64,000 nucleotides of DNA, from the NCBI GenBank assembly GCA_002787035.1, contig PCVP01000016.1:17425-81424 (forward strand). Direction: 5' to 3'. Shown piece by piece: positions 17,958 through 24,964 of the stretch. Within the stretch, counting starts at the first letter, position 1. Every line of letters starts with the position of its first letter. Origin of the DNA: Candidatus Peregrinibacteria bacterium CG11_big_fil_rev_8_21_14_0_20_49_14. Its GTDB lineage: Bacteria; Patescibacteriota; Gracilibacteria; Peribacterales; Peribacteraceae. A program made the translations under genes and the position numbers. The notes under the pieces are model-generated. The model was not told where the DNA came from. It ran no database searches and saw only the letters and a list, made by a program, of their open reading frames with translations.

Positions 17958-18003
17958 ATACTTCTTACGGACATAGTACCACTGTTGAGTGATCTACATG
18001 AAG

Positions 18004-18014
18004 CCCCCCCCCCC
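18004..18014. repeat. Homopolymeric C11/G11 tract upstream of the surface-protein gene
   Basis: Eleven consecutive C residues on the plus strand (G11 in the direction of the 16458-17957 gene), ~47 nt from that gene's start codon. Tracts of this length are prone to slippage. Confidence 0.8.
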
Positions 18015-18118
18015 ATTTGCCGCTTGCAAAAGCTTACATTTGTCTTTTTATATCTCTGGAGCCACCGGTTTTTCGTTCGATACAGCTTATAGCGTCATTC
18101 AGGAATTCTAAAGAAGCC

Positions 18119-18231
18119 ATCGCGAAGCGTGGCGAGTTTATCCTGAGCTTGTTGAAGGGCCGCGCTGGAGCGATTCTTTACAAGGGAAGGAGAGTCCGTG
18201 AGAGGAAACCGTAGGTTTCCTTTCACGAAAC
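18119..18231 (-). repeat. tRNA-trailing hairpin repeat, copy 2
   Basis: Immediately 3' of tRNA-Thr. It shares with copy 1 (4745-4837) the blocks 'TCGCGAAGCG' and 'GCCGCGCTGGAGCGATTC' and a hairpin AGGAAACC-GTA-GGTTTCCT (18203-18221). Between the first two blocks it carries 'TATCCTGAGCTTGTTGAAGG', which resembles the widespread dispersed motif 'CCTGAGC..GTCGAAGG'; copy 1 lacks this insert. Confidence 0.75.
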
Positions 18232-18308
18232 TGGAGCCACCTCCGGGATTCGAACCCGGGACCTACCGCTTACAAGGCGGTCGCTCTAACCAGCTGAGCT
18301 AAGGTGGC
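18232..18308 (-). tRNA. tRNA-Thr (anticodon UGU)
   Basis: On the minus strand: acceptor GCCACCT/AGGTGGC, D-arm GCTC/GAGC with 'AGCTGGTTA', anticodon stem ACCGC/GCGGT around CTTGTAA (anticodon TGT), T-arm CCGGG-TTCGAAT-CCCGG and an encoded CCA at 18234-18232. All stems are perfect. It is divergent from rnpB. Confidence 0.97.
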
Positions 18309-18331
18309 AGTTCACAAAGGCTACGAATTTG

Positions 18332-18360
18332 TTGAATGAAACGCAAGAAAGTAGGATACT
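18332..18360 (+). promoter_or_regulatory. rnpB promoter
   Basis: TTGAAT (18332-18337) and GATACT (18355-18360) are 17 nt apart. The expected transcription start (~18367) coincides with the first base of the P1 helix of RNase P RNA. Confidence 0.75.
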
Positions 18361-18367
18361 TAGATAC

Positions 18368-18837
18368 CCTGTTCTTTGAGATGATCGCCCCGCATCTGCG
18401 GGGAGGAACGTCCGGGCACCAATGGAACGCCCTGCGGGTAACGCCCGTCGCCGCGCCATATATACGGTAAAGGCGCAGTAGGACCAGTGCCACAGAGACG
18501 AGTCCCGCACTTGCTGCTTGCAGCATGCGGGGATTGAAACGCCTCGGAGTACCGAGGGTGGTGGCTTGCAATCTGCATTGAACTGATTCAGTTCCGTGCC
18601 TTCGATACCTTCATGGATTTCTAATCCTCCAAGTATCAAAGTGTGAGTTCACGACCGGTAAACTCTTGGCGGTGCAAGGAGGATTTGGGTAGGAGGAATT
18701 TTGCTCTGGTTCCGGAGCACCACCTACTCCTCCGCGTTGAGGTCTGCGAGTAATCGCGATCCCAGATAGATGATCATCACTCCGTACCAAGCAGTGTCGA
18801 AGTACGGAGGACAGAACCCGGCGTACCGAAGGACAGG
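18368..18837 (+). ncRNA. rnpB: RNase P RNA (catalytic subunit)
   Basis: The catalytic RNA that matures tRNA 5' ends. The 5' conserved region 'GAGGAACGTCCGGGC' forms half of P4, and the distal conserved region has 'AGATAGATGATCATCAC' followed by 'ACAGAACCCGGCGTAC', the other half. The central 'GTGCCACAGAGACGA' is also diagnostic. P1 can be drawn as an 11-bp helix, CCTGTTCTTTG (18368-18378) with CGAAGGACAGG (18827-18837), which fixes both ends at ~470 nt. The 3' end is 4 nt from the stop of the convergent histidine kinase gene. Overlapping track ORFs here are spurious. Confidence 0.96.
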
Positions 18838-18841
18838 AACA

Positions 18842-21091
18842 CTATTGCGAAGACTCCGAAGATTTTTTCTTCGGTGTTTTTCGCACTGTCTTGGGAAGTG
18901 TAATCGTAAAAATACTTCCCTTTTTCTCCGTACTTTTAAAACGTATGGAGCCGTGCAAATTTTCCATCAACATGCGCGAAATGTAGAGTCCGAGTCCGCT
19001 TCCGTCCGTATCCGTAAGCAGTACGTTCTCCGCTCTAAACAGGCGTTCGAAAATTCTTGGTTGAGACTTTTTAGGAATACCGATGCCATTATCTTCTATG
19101 TGAATTTCGTATTCTCTATTTTTGACGTTCATGGAAACTTTTACTTGTCCGCCCTCTATGCCGTATTTTACGGCGTTAGAGAACAAATTCTGAAACACAA
19201 TATGCAAAAGAATGGGGTCCGTATTGACCATGTATGGCCTCTTTGGAATTTGTACTTCACAAGAAATTTTTGAAACCTTCGCCAGAGAACGAAGTTCTTC
19301 GGATATATCTTGCACAAATTCCGTGAGATTAATTTTTTGATTTGCAGGCGAAATATTATTACCCTCCAAACGAGCGGCATGCAAAAGCGCATCCACCAGT
19401 TTCGCCATACGCTTCGAGGCGGTATCCATTTCCTGCAGGTATTCTTTCTGTACCGAAGAAAGTTTTGGCTCTCCCGCACTGCCGAATAATTCAATGTACC
19501 ACTGCAAAGAAGAAAGGGGGGTACGCAGCTGGTGAGAAGCCAAAGAAATAAATTCTGATTTTATGTAATCCACTCGTCGTTCATCGGTCGTGTCATAAAA
19601 CACCGCTATTCCACCCAATACTTTTTTCCTTGCGAGCACCGGGCTCACGCTGATGGTAATGGGGATCAGCTGCCCCGATACCCGATACAAACTCCAGCGT
19701 ATTCCCGGCTCCGTAGGCACTGCCTTTTTCTGGGTAAGACAGCGAAGAACAGGATGAGAGGAAGTGGAAATAAATTTCCCGTGCTGCGTGAGTCGAAGCA
19801 CTGAATTAATCGGCTTTCCTACGACATCTGCCTCCTTTTCTCCTATCATATCCGCTGCGGATTTATTGATATCTGTAATGACTCCCTTCGCATCCACTGC
19901 GACTATTCCGTGCTGTATGGATTGCAATATTGCCCTGTCTTTTTGAAACTGCATACTCAATTCCTTCGTGCGTTGGCGTACCTGTCCTTCCAGATCCTTG
20001 GAGAATATATCCAAGCGCTTTGCCAAATCCGCGGCTACGTTATCCAGTACTTCCAGCTCATCTCCCGTATGCACCGACCGACGATATTGCCAATAGCCGG
20101 GCTGCAGCTTTGCCATTCGCGTACTCAGGGTTCTTACAGGTTCGGTAACATGACGTGCCAAAATAACAGAAAGCAGAGCAGCCAACAGAATAATAACAAG
20201 CCCGACTGTTGCGAGAGTTGCCCTAAGAGCAAGTACGCCTGCCATTGCCTCGCGTACGTCCATCTTCACCACAAGCCCCCATCCGAATGTGGGGAGATAC
20301 CTGTATGCGGCAAACACATCTGCTCCTTCGTAATCTTCGGTCCTTCCCATTCCCTCTTCTCTGCGTACCGCTTTCGCCAAAAATTCTGACTCATCGTATT
20401 CTTCCTGCAAAGACCCAAGGAACAGCAGGCCTCCTACCTCTTCCGCATATCTGTGATGAAGGAGAATAAGATTCTGCCCATTTTCCCGACCCAGAAGAAC
20501 TTCTGCGGTATCACCCAGTGAGGATACGGACAGAATATTCTGAAGTAATGCACCTACGTCATACCGAATGGCAAGTGTTCCCAGTACCATACCGTTGTCA
20601 TCTTGTATTTGTGCGTATGCAATATGTCCGCTCCATCCCTTTTCTCCCACTACGGGGATAAGGAGTGTCGGAGCCATGGTTTTCGGCAATAATTCCACAG
20701 GCACTCCAATGCCCATAACAGGGTTTCGTGCGGCATTAAATACGGTAATACCGGCCACAGGTACTCCTTCGTCCAAAAGTTGTACGAACAAAGACTCTAT
20801 TGCTTCGGATTTTTTTGCATCCATCGCGCTGCGACGAACCGCATCCCAAGAGGAAAGCAGCGCGGCTCTCTCACGGTCTTGCTGCAGGCGAGCTTCCAGA
20901 AGGTTTTCTTTCGTTGCCACACTGTCTGAAAGTTGCGCCAGTATGGCATGCTCCGTATGTGCGTTCGCAATAATGAAAGCTGCGACAGAAAGAGTGCATA
21001 CAGCCACAATCGCAACTCCAAGAACGCACCATGTCACCTGCCACAGAAAGGATCTGCGCTTCTGAAATCTTTGCTGAGACGTACTCGACAT
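18842..21091 (-). CDS. Sensor histidine kinase with extracellular Cache-like domain, HAMP and PAS
   Basis: A 749-residue membrane sensor. TM1 (~17-40) and TM2 ('ATVGLVIILLAALLSVILA', ~295-317) flank a ~250-residue extracellular domain of dCache type ('GWSGHIAYAQIQDDNGMVLG', 'LPTFGWGLVVKMDVREAM'). HAMP, a coiled linker and a PAS domain follow ('QHGIVAVDAKGVITDINKSA'). The kinase core has the H-box 'FISLASHQLRTPLSSLQW', N-box 'FQNLFSNAVKYG', G1 'DNGIGIP' and G2 'GSGLGLYIS'. It follows the pilin genes on the same strand, beyond a strong terminator at 21144-21169. The stand-alone receiver at the head of the pilus operon is a possible partner; that pairing is inference. Confidence 0.93.
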   Translation of the reverse strand: MSSTSQQRFQKRRSFLWQVTWCVLGVAIVAVCTLSVAAFIIANAHTEHAILAQLSDSVATKENLLEARLQQDRERAALLSSWDAVRRSAMDAKKSEAIESLFVQLLDEGVPVAGITVFNAARNPVMGIGVPVELLPKTMAPTLLIPVVGEKGWSGHIAYAQIQDDNGMVLGTLAIRYDVGALLQNILSVSSLGDTAEVLLGRENGQNLILLHHRYAEEVGGLLFLGSLQEEYDESEFLAKAVRREEGMGRTEDYEGADVFAAYRYLPTFGWGLVVKMDVREAMAGVLALRATLATVGLVIILLAALLSVILARHVTEPVRTLSTRMAKLQPGYWQYRRSVHTGDELEVLDNVAADLAKRLDIFSKDLEGQVRQRTKELSMQFQKDRAILQSIQHGIVAVDAKGVITDINKSAADMIGEKEADVVGKPINSVLRLTQHGKFISTSSHPVLRCLTQKKAVPTEPGIRWSLYRVSGQLIPITISVSPVLARKKVLGGIAVFYDTTDERRVDYIKSEFISLASHQLRTPLSSLQWYIELFGSAGEPKLSSVQKEYLQEMDTASKRMAKLVDALLHAARLEGNNISPANQKINLTEFVQDISEELRSLAKVSKISCEVQIPKRPYMVNTDPILLHIVFQNLFSNAVKYGIEGGQVKVSMNVKNREYEIHIEDNGIGIPKKSQPRIFERLFRAENVLLTDTDGSGLGLYISRMLMENLHGSIRFKSTEKKGSIFTITLPKTVRKTPKKKSSESSQ

Positions 21092-21143
21092 GGATATGGG
21101 TATGAATCGTTAAATTATAGCATAAAATGCCATTTTAAACCAC

Positions 21144-21169
21144 AAAAACCCCCGGCAGGCGCCAGGGGT
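21144..21169 (-). terminator. Intrinsic terminator after the pilin genes
   Basis: On the minus strand ACCCCTGGC-GCCT-GCCGGGGGT forms a 9-bp stem (one U-G pair) followed directly by TTTT. It separates pilin 1 from the histidine kinase. Confidence 0.85.
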
Positions 21170-21190
21170 CCCGTGAACCGAAAGAAACGG

Positions 21191-21661
21191 TTATCTGGTC
21201 ACTGTTATTGTGCTTGCTGCCTGCTCTGTGGCAGGGGCAGAAACCGTAATTCGTCCATTGGTATCCTGCACAATGAAGTACAAGGTTCCTGTGGAAGTTG
21301 CGTACTGAGGATCTGTCGGCAAGCTCACCAGGTATGTTCCCGAGAGCATACGAAGGTTTACGTCTCCTGCAGCCGTACAAGTAGCAGGAGCAAGAGTCTC
21401 GCGACAAATTTCTCCGGCAGTACCGGAAGGAATGTTGCCGGGAAGGTTGCCGTTATTATCGATAGCATACTGATACACCGCGTTGAGCACGGTGTTCACG
21501 TCGCTGCGACGCTGGGCGTCACGGGCGTCACCAAGCTGCTTGGTGGGGTTGATGGCAACGATGACAATGGAAGCCAGAATCGCGATAATACCGATGACGA
21601 GCAGGAGCTCGATGAGCGTGAATCCCACTCGGCTCATGCGAGGAGAAATGCGTGTGGACAT
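21191..21661 (-). CDS. Type IV prepilin (copy 1)
   Basis: A 156-residue pilin with the class III cleavage motif 'RVGFTLIELLLVIGIIAIL': cleavage after Gly, Phe+1 and Glu+5 of the mature protein. The hydrophobic N-terminal helix assembles the filament and the 'QLGDARDAQRRSDVNTVLNA' segment is typical of CPR and PilA-like pilins. The globular part has one Cys pair ('EICRETLAPATC') and a 'YLVSLPTDP' element. Start ATG 21661; ATG 21637 (MSRVGF) is also possible. Its N-terminal ~65 codons are nearly identical at DNA level to pilin copy 2. A strong terminator follows. Confidence 0.95.
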   Translation of the reverse strand: MSTRISPRMSRVGFTLIELLLVIGIIAILASIVIVAINPTKQLGDARDAQRRSDVNTVLNAVYQYAIDNNGNLPGNIPSGTAGEICRETLAPATCTAAGDVNLRMLSGTYLVSLPTDPQYATSTGTLYFIVQDTNGRITVSAPATEQAASTITVTR

Positions 21662-21742
21662 ACGAAAGAGGGAAGGAAGATAGAGTGCTTACGGGAAGCA
21701 CAGCGAATGCTGGAGAAAAGCTTAGCACACTTTTTCATGCTT

Positions 21743-21773
21743 CAAACCCCCACCTCGAGAAGATGGGGGTTTG
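21743..21773 (-). terminator. Hairpin between the two pilin genes
   Basis: CAAACCCCCA/TGGGGGTTTG, a 10-bp stem, sits 16 nt after the pilin 2 stop. No U-tract follows, so it may be an attenuator or an RNA-stabilising structure that changes pilin ratios rather than a full terminator. Confidence 0.5.
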
Positions 21774-21788
21774 AACGAAAGCAAGAAA

Positions 21789-22244
21789 CTACCGCGTAAC
21801 GCTTATGAGTGCGTCTGCCTGCTCGTACTGATCTGCGGAAACCGTGACACGATTGCTCGCCGTGAGCTGAATGTTGTACATCGTATCGTTTCCTGTTGCT
21901 CCACTCGGATCCACAGGAAGACTGACAAGGTACGTACCTGTAAGGACGCTCAAGTTACAACCGTTGGTCACACCGGCACAGCTATTGGTGAGACAGATGT
22001 TGCGATCTGTCGTATCGATACAGCTCGGCAGCGTGCCATTGTTATCGATAGCATACTGGTACACCGCGTTGAGCACGGTGTTCACGTCGCTGCGACGCTG
22101 GGCATCTCGCGCGTCACCAAGCTGCTTGGTAGGGTTGATGGCAACGATGACAATGGAAGCCAGAATCGCGATGATACCGATGACGAGCAGGAGCTCGATG
22201 AGCGTGAATCCCACTCGGCTCATGCGAGGAGAAATAGTTTTCAT
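21789..22244 (-). CDS. Type IV prepilin (copy 2)
   Basis: A 152-residue pilin counted from ATG 22244 (MKTISPRM); the track's 18-residue extension has no support. It has the same 'FTLIELLLVIGIIAIL' helix and PilA-like segment as copy 1, but a diverged C-terminal head with more cysteines ('SCIDTTDRNICLTNSC', 'GVTNGCNL') and 'YLVSLPVDPSG'. The two paralogues probably give major and minor subunits, or alternative fibres. It is transcribed from right to left with the pseudopilins upstream of it and ends 16 nt before a 10-bp hairpin. Confidence 0.94.
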   Translation of the reverse strand: MKTISPRMSRVGFTLIELLLVIGIIAILASIVIVAINPTKQLGDARDAQRRSDVNTVLNAVYQYAIDNNGTLPSCIDTTDRNICLTNSCAGVTNGCNLSVLTGTYLVSLPVDPSGATGNDTMYNIQLTASNRVTVSADQYEQADALISVTR

Positions 22245-22383
22245 AATAATAGGGAGGGGAAGGGTTGGGAGGGAAGGAGCAGATCGAATACATACCACTC
22301 ACGATCGTACTGTTGGATGTGATTGTAGCAAATATTCGCTACTTACCGCATGTTTGTCTTGACGTTGACCAATGAATATTTTC

Positions 22384-23019
22384 CTAGCTACAAGGAAGTG
22401 TGAACGCGGAAGGGGAGCACGACCCTCCGTTGCAGTACCCCCAGGTAAACATGCCGGTGCCACTGCATATGGGAGCACTGCATCCGCAAGTACCGTCTTG
22501 AGTATCATCCGGAAAGAGTGTTACCAGCGCATCGAAGGTACGCGTGTAGAGGGGATGGTTTGGCAATGCAATGGATTTGGCTATTGTGAATGTAATATAC
22601 ACACTCGACCTTTCTGTGTTCACAGACGTATTGGTAGCAGTAAACTGTGTAGCCTGCAGACTCCCCGAATCCGTAAGCGGACGCAGTACATTTCCCTCTC
22701 CCACCATCAGCGCTCCGCTGAGCAGTCCAAAAAGAGTCGGGTTTTCAGTATCAGACGTCATTTGCAACGTAAGAACAGCGCCAGTAGAAGCCATAGCAGG
22801 AAATAAAATACGTTCTGCCCTTCGCACTCTTCGTGTAACAGTTTGGAGTAATTGAATTCCAGCCTGATCCACTTCTGCAACGGTATTCTGTCTCACTCGT
22901 TGCTCATGGGAAGAAAAAAGCAGTGCCAACACAACGCCGGAAGTAAGCGCAAAAAATCCGAGAAACAGCAACAGCTCCACAAGAGAGGTGCCAGATCGGT
23001 TTGGAAAAGTATGCTCCAT
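22384..23019 (-). CDS. PilW/PulJ-like minor pseudopilin
   Basis: About 211 residues from ATG 23019 (MEHTFPNRSG); the track begins at a TTG 21 nt upstream. The prepilin motif is 'NRSGTSLVELLLFLGFFAL' with Gly-1 and Glu+5. The head is beta-rich and ends with a Cys-rich tail ('DGTCGCSAPICSGTG', 'GYCNGGSCSPSAF'), probably disulfide-bonded. Minor pilins of this type form the priming complex at the pilus tip. The start lies 1 nt after the preceding PilX-like gene's stop, so translation is coupled. Confidence 0.85.
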   Translation of the reverse strand: MEHTFPNRSGTSLVELLLFLGFFALTSGVVLALLFSSHEQRVRQNTVAEVDQAGIQLLQTVTRRVRRAERILFPAMASTGAVLTLQMTSDTENPTLFGLLSGALMVGEGNVLRPLTDSGSLQATQFTATNTSVNTERSSVYITFTIAKSIALPNHPLYTRTFDALVTLFPDDTQDGTCGCSAPICSGTGMFTWGYCNGGSCSPSAFTLPCS

Positions 23020-23020
23020 A

Positions 23021-23440
23021 TCAGTATGAGCAGGAAACAAAGGATGAAACTTCCTGCCATGTGCTTATGGTAACACTCGGAAGAATGCGTTCTATGAGAA
23101 TCTCAATTCTACGAGCCGTATCTCCTCGCACTCCCTCCGTACAAAGAGTGCGATTTTCATTTCCTATCCCACCCACGGAGAGAATTTCACATGTACCGCT
23201 TCCCACTGCCATCTGCTCTCTGCCAGCGTACGTATTATCGGCACGTAAAAGAAGGAGAGCATGGTCCGCACATGCCTGCGCATACGCAAGTGCCTCACCG
23301 GATTGCTCCAGAGAAAGCCCTGTTCTGGCAGCCGATGTGGAAAGCAGGAGAACGGAAGTTGTAATGGCTACAGCCACCGCCCCGACCACCAGTACGCTGA
23401 GGAGAAAAATGTAGCCGGGTTTTTGTGAGTGCTGTTTCAT
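23021..23440 (-). CDS. PilX-like pilus assembly protein
   Basis: A 139-residue protein with an N-terminal hydrophobic helix ('GYIFLLSVLVVGAVAVAITT') followed by 'SLEQSGEALAYAQACADHAL', the pattern of PilX/GspK-type minor pilins. It has Gly before the helix but no Glu at +5, as is usual for GspK-like tip proteins. Paired cysteines occur in the head. The start overlaps the stop of the PilV-propeller gene by 4 nt (ATGA), and its stop is followed at once by the PilW-like gene, making a tightly coupled minor-pilin set. Confidence 0.78.
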   Translation of the reverse strand: MKQHSQKPGYIFLLSVLVVGAVAVAITTSVLLLSTSAARTGLSLEQSGEALAYAQACADHALLLLRADNTYAGREQMAVGSGTCEILSVGGIGNENRTLCTEGVRGDTARRIEILIERILPSVTISTWQEVSSFVSCSY

Positions 23441-24891
23441 GATCCCGGTTTAAAAATTTCCAAAGCATCGTTGGTCGCAAGAAAGATTCTGTCTTTCGCA
23501 ATGTCATAAAAAATACCGTTGGCACTGCCGTTGGCACTGTTGTAAATTTCCACTTCCGCCTGCAGGCCGGAGGAAAGTCTGCCCGGCATAATTATCTGCA
23601 GTTCTTTATCGGGATGATCGGAAGCTATGAAGGCATATCTTCCGCCAGGCTCCACTGCGATATCCAGAGCGGAGCTTCCTATTTCGTGGTACCACGGGCC
23701 CGGAGGAGGAGAAGGAACGGGACTGTCTGCGATATCGAACAGAACAATTTCTTCGATGATTGTTCCATCGAGACGTCCGAGCAGGAGGCCGGTACCGAAT
23801 GTGACTGCCGCATTGCCGTCATAGACATCCGTAAGGTTGTACCCTATTCCCGGAGCATCCTGTATGTCTGCGGGATCAAAGACATCTGCTATGCGCAATT
23901 CTGCGACGTTATCGGTATTCCCCGAGTAGAGATACGCCTGTCGAATTGCAATATCCATATATCCTCCCGGAGCATCGAACGCATCCTGTAACGTTAACAT
24001 TCCGCCGGTGGCAGCATAGGAATATAGCTCACTTTCCGAACCGTCTTCACTCGTACCGACAAACAGTGACTCGTTGAAGTAAGCGAGAGCACGCGCCCTG
24101 TCGTCACCGGGAATATTAATTTCGTGTATGACATCCGTCGGCAACAGTGAAGTGGGAGACGATATATCGTAGGATCTCAGTTCGGATGATGAGTCGGATG
24201 TAAGCACATAGAGCACGTTCCCGACTGCCAGAAGATCGTACCCCGCCGCACTGAGCGAAAATGCATTCGCCACTCGCAATGGGCTGGCAAGATTTGATAC
24301 ATCGAAGACGTACAATCCCGCCCCGTTGATACTGGTGACGTATGCATAGTTACCTTTCACTATGACTTTCTGAAAAAGAGGAAGCCCTCCGTCCACGTAT
24401 GAACCTTCGAGCGAGACATTACTCCAGTTGCCTATGGGCTGCTCTATGCGCCAATTTGTGATTTCTGTGTTCAGTACCACAGATCCGGATCTTCCGAGTC
24501 CGTGATTCCACTGCGTGCGGGCACCGGCCAACACGGTATCGGAGCCCGAAGCGGCAATGGTGACTCGGGACACGTATCCGTCCGATGTCAGCGTACCCGT
24601 ACCAAAGAGCTCCCACACTCCTCCCGCACCTATACGCACTCCGTGATCACCGGGAACGAGAAGATCAAAGTCTTGATCTCGTATGCTGCGCAACGCTTCC
24701 AAAGATTTTTCTGCCAAATACACTCCGCGCATTCTGTCTCCGCTGGAAAGAAATCCTCGCTGACTGAACAGTAAACTTGTACCTGCTGCTGAAATAAAGA
24801 GACCGAAAACAACAATACCCAAAAGCGCATCCAGAAGCAGGAATCCGTCGCGAGCCTTCTTGAAAGAGTGTTGGGCATTCACCGTGCCCAC
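23437..24891 (-). CDS. PilV-like prepilin fused to a beta-propeller (LVIVD-like) domain
   Basis: 484 residues. The N-terminus has a prepilin motif 'ARDGFLLLDALLGIVVFGLF' (Gly-1, Asp at +5 in place of Glu) and a PilV-like stalk 'RGVYLAEKSLEALRSIRD'. From about residue 175 the protein becomes a ~300-residue propeller with LVIVD-like blades: 'VKGNYAYVTSINGAGLYVFD', 'AVGNVLYVLTSDSSSELRSY', 'AYFNESLFVGTSEDGSESEL', 'RQAYLYSGNTDNVAELRIAD', 'RYAFIASDHPDKELQIIM'. Pseudopilins are normally ~150-200 residues. A propeller on a minor pilin would be displayed at the pilus tip and could bind a surface ligand. GTG start at 24891 or 24882. Confidence 0.88.
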   Translation of the reverse strand: MGTVNAQHSFKKARDGFLLLDALLGIVVFGLFISAAGTSLLFSQRGFLSSGDRMRGVYLAEKSLEALRSIRDQDFDLLVPGDHGVRIGAGGVWELFGTGTLTSDGYVSRVTIAASGSDTVLAGARTQWNHGLGRSGSVVLNTEITNWRIEQPIGNWSNVSLEGSYVDGGLPLFQKVIVKGNYAYVTSINGAGLYVFDVSNLASPLRVANAFSLSAAGYDLLAVGNVLYVLTSDSSSELRSYDISSPTSLLPTDVIHEINIPGDDRARALAYFNESLFVGTSEDGSESELYSYAATGGMLTLQDAFDAPGGYMDIAIRQAYLYSGNTDNVAELRIADVFDPADIQDAPGIGYNLTDVYDGNAAVTFGTGLLLGRLDGTIIEEIVLFDIADSPVPSPPPGPWYHEIGSSALDIAVEPGGRYAFIASDHPDKELQIIMPGRLSSGLQAEVEIYNSANGSANGIFYDIAKDRIFLATNDALEIFKPGS

Positions 24892-24917
24892 TATAGTAGC
24901 AGTTGGTATGCCACATG

Positions 24918-24953
24918 AAAAAAGGGGAGGCCCATACCCGCCCCCCTTTTTTT
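24918..24953. terminator. Bidirectional terminator between the giant prepilin and the PilV fusion
   Basis: AAAAAAGGGGAGGC...GCCCCCCTTTTTTT folds into a GC stem bordered by A and T tracts, so it can act on both strands. It closes the giant prepilin gene... on the promoter-proximal side of the PilV-propeller gene, whose start is at 24891; the minor-pilin set may therefore have its own promoter or depend on readthrough. Confidence 0.75.
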
Positions 24954-24964
24954 AGAATCATGAA

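Noticed and set aside
18286-18639. Three overlapping minus-strand ORFs
   Set aside because: They lie antisense to rnpB and show no protein-like features.
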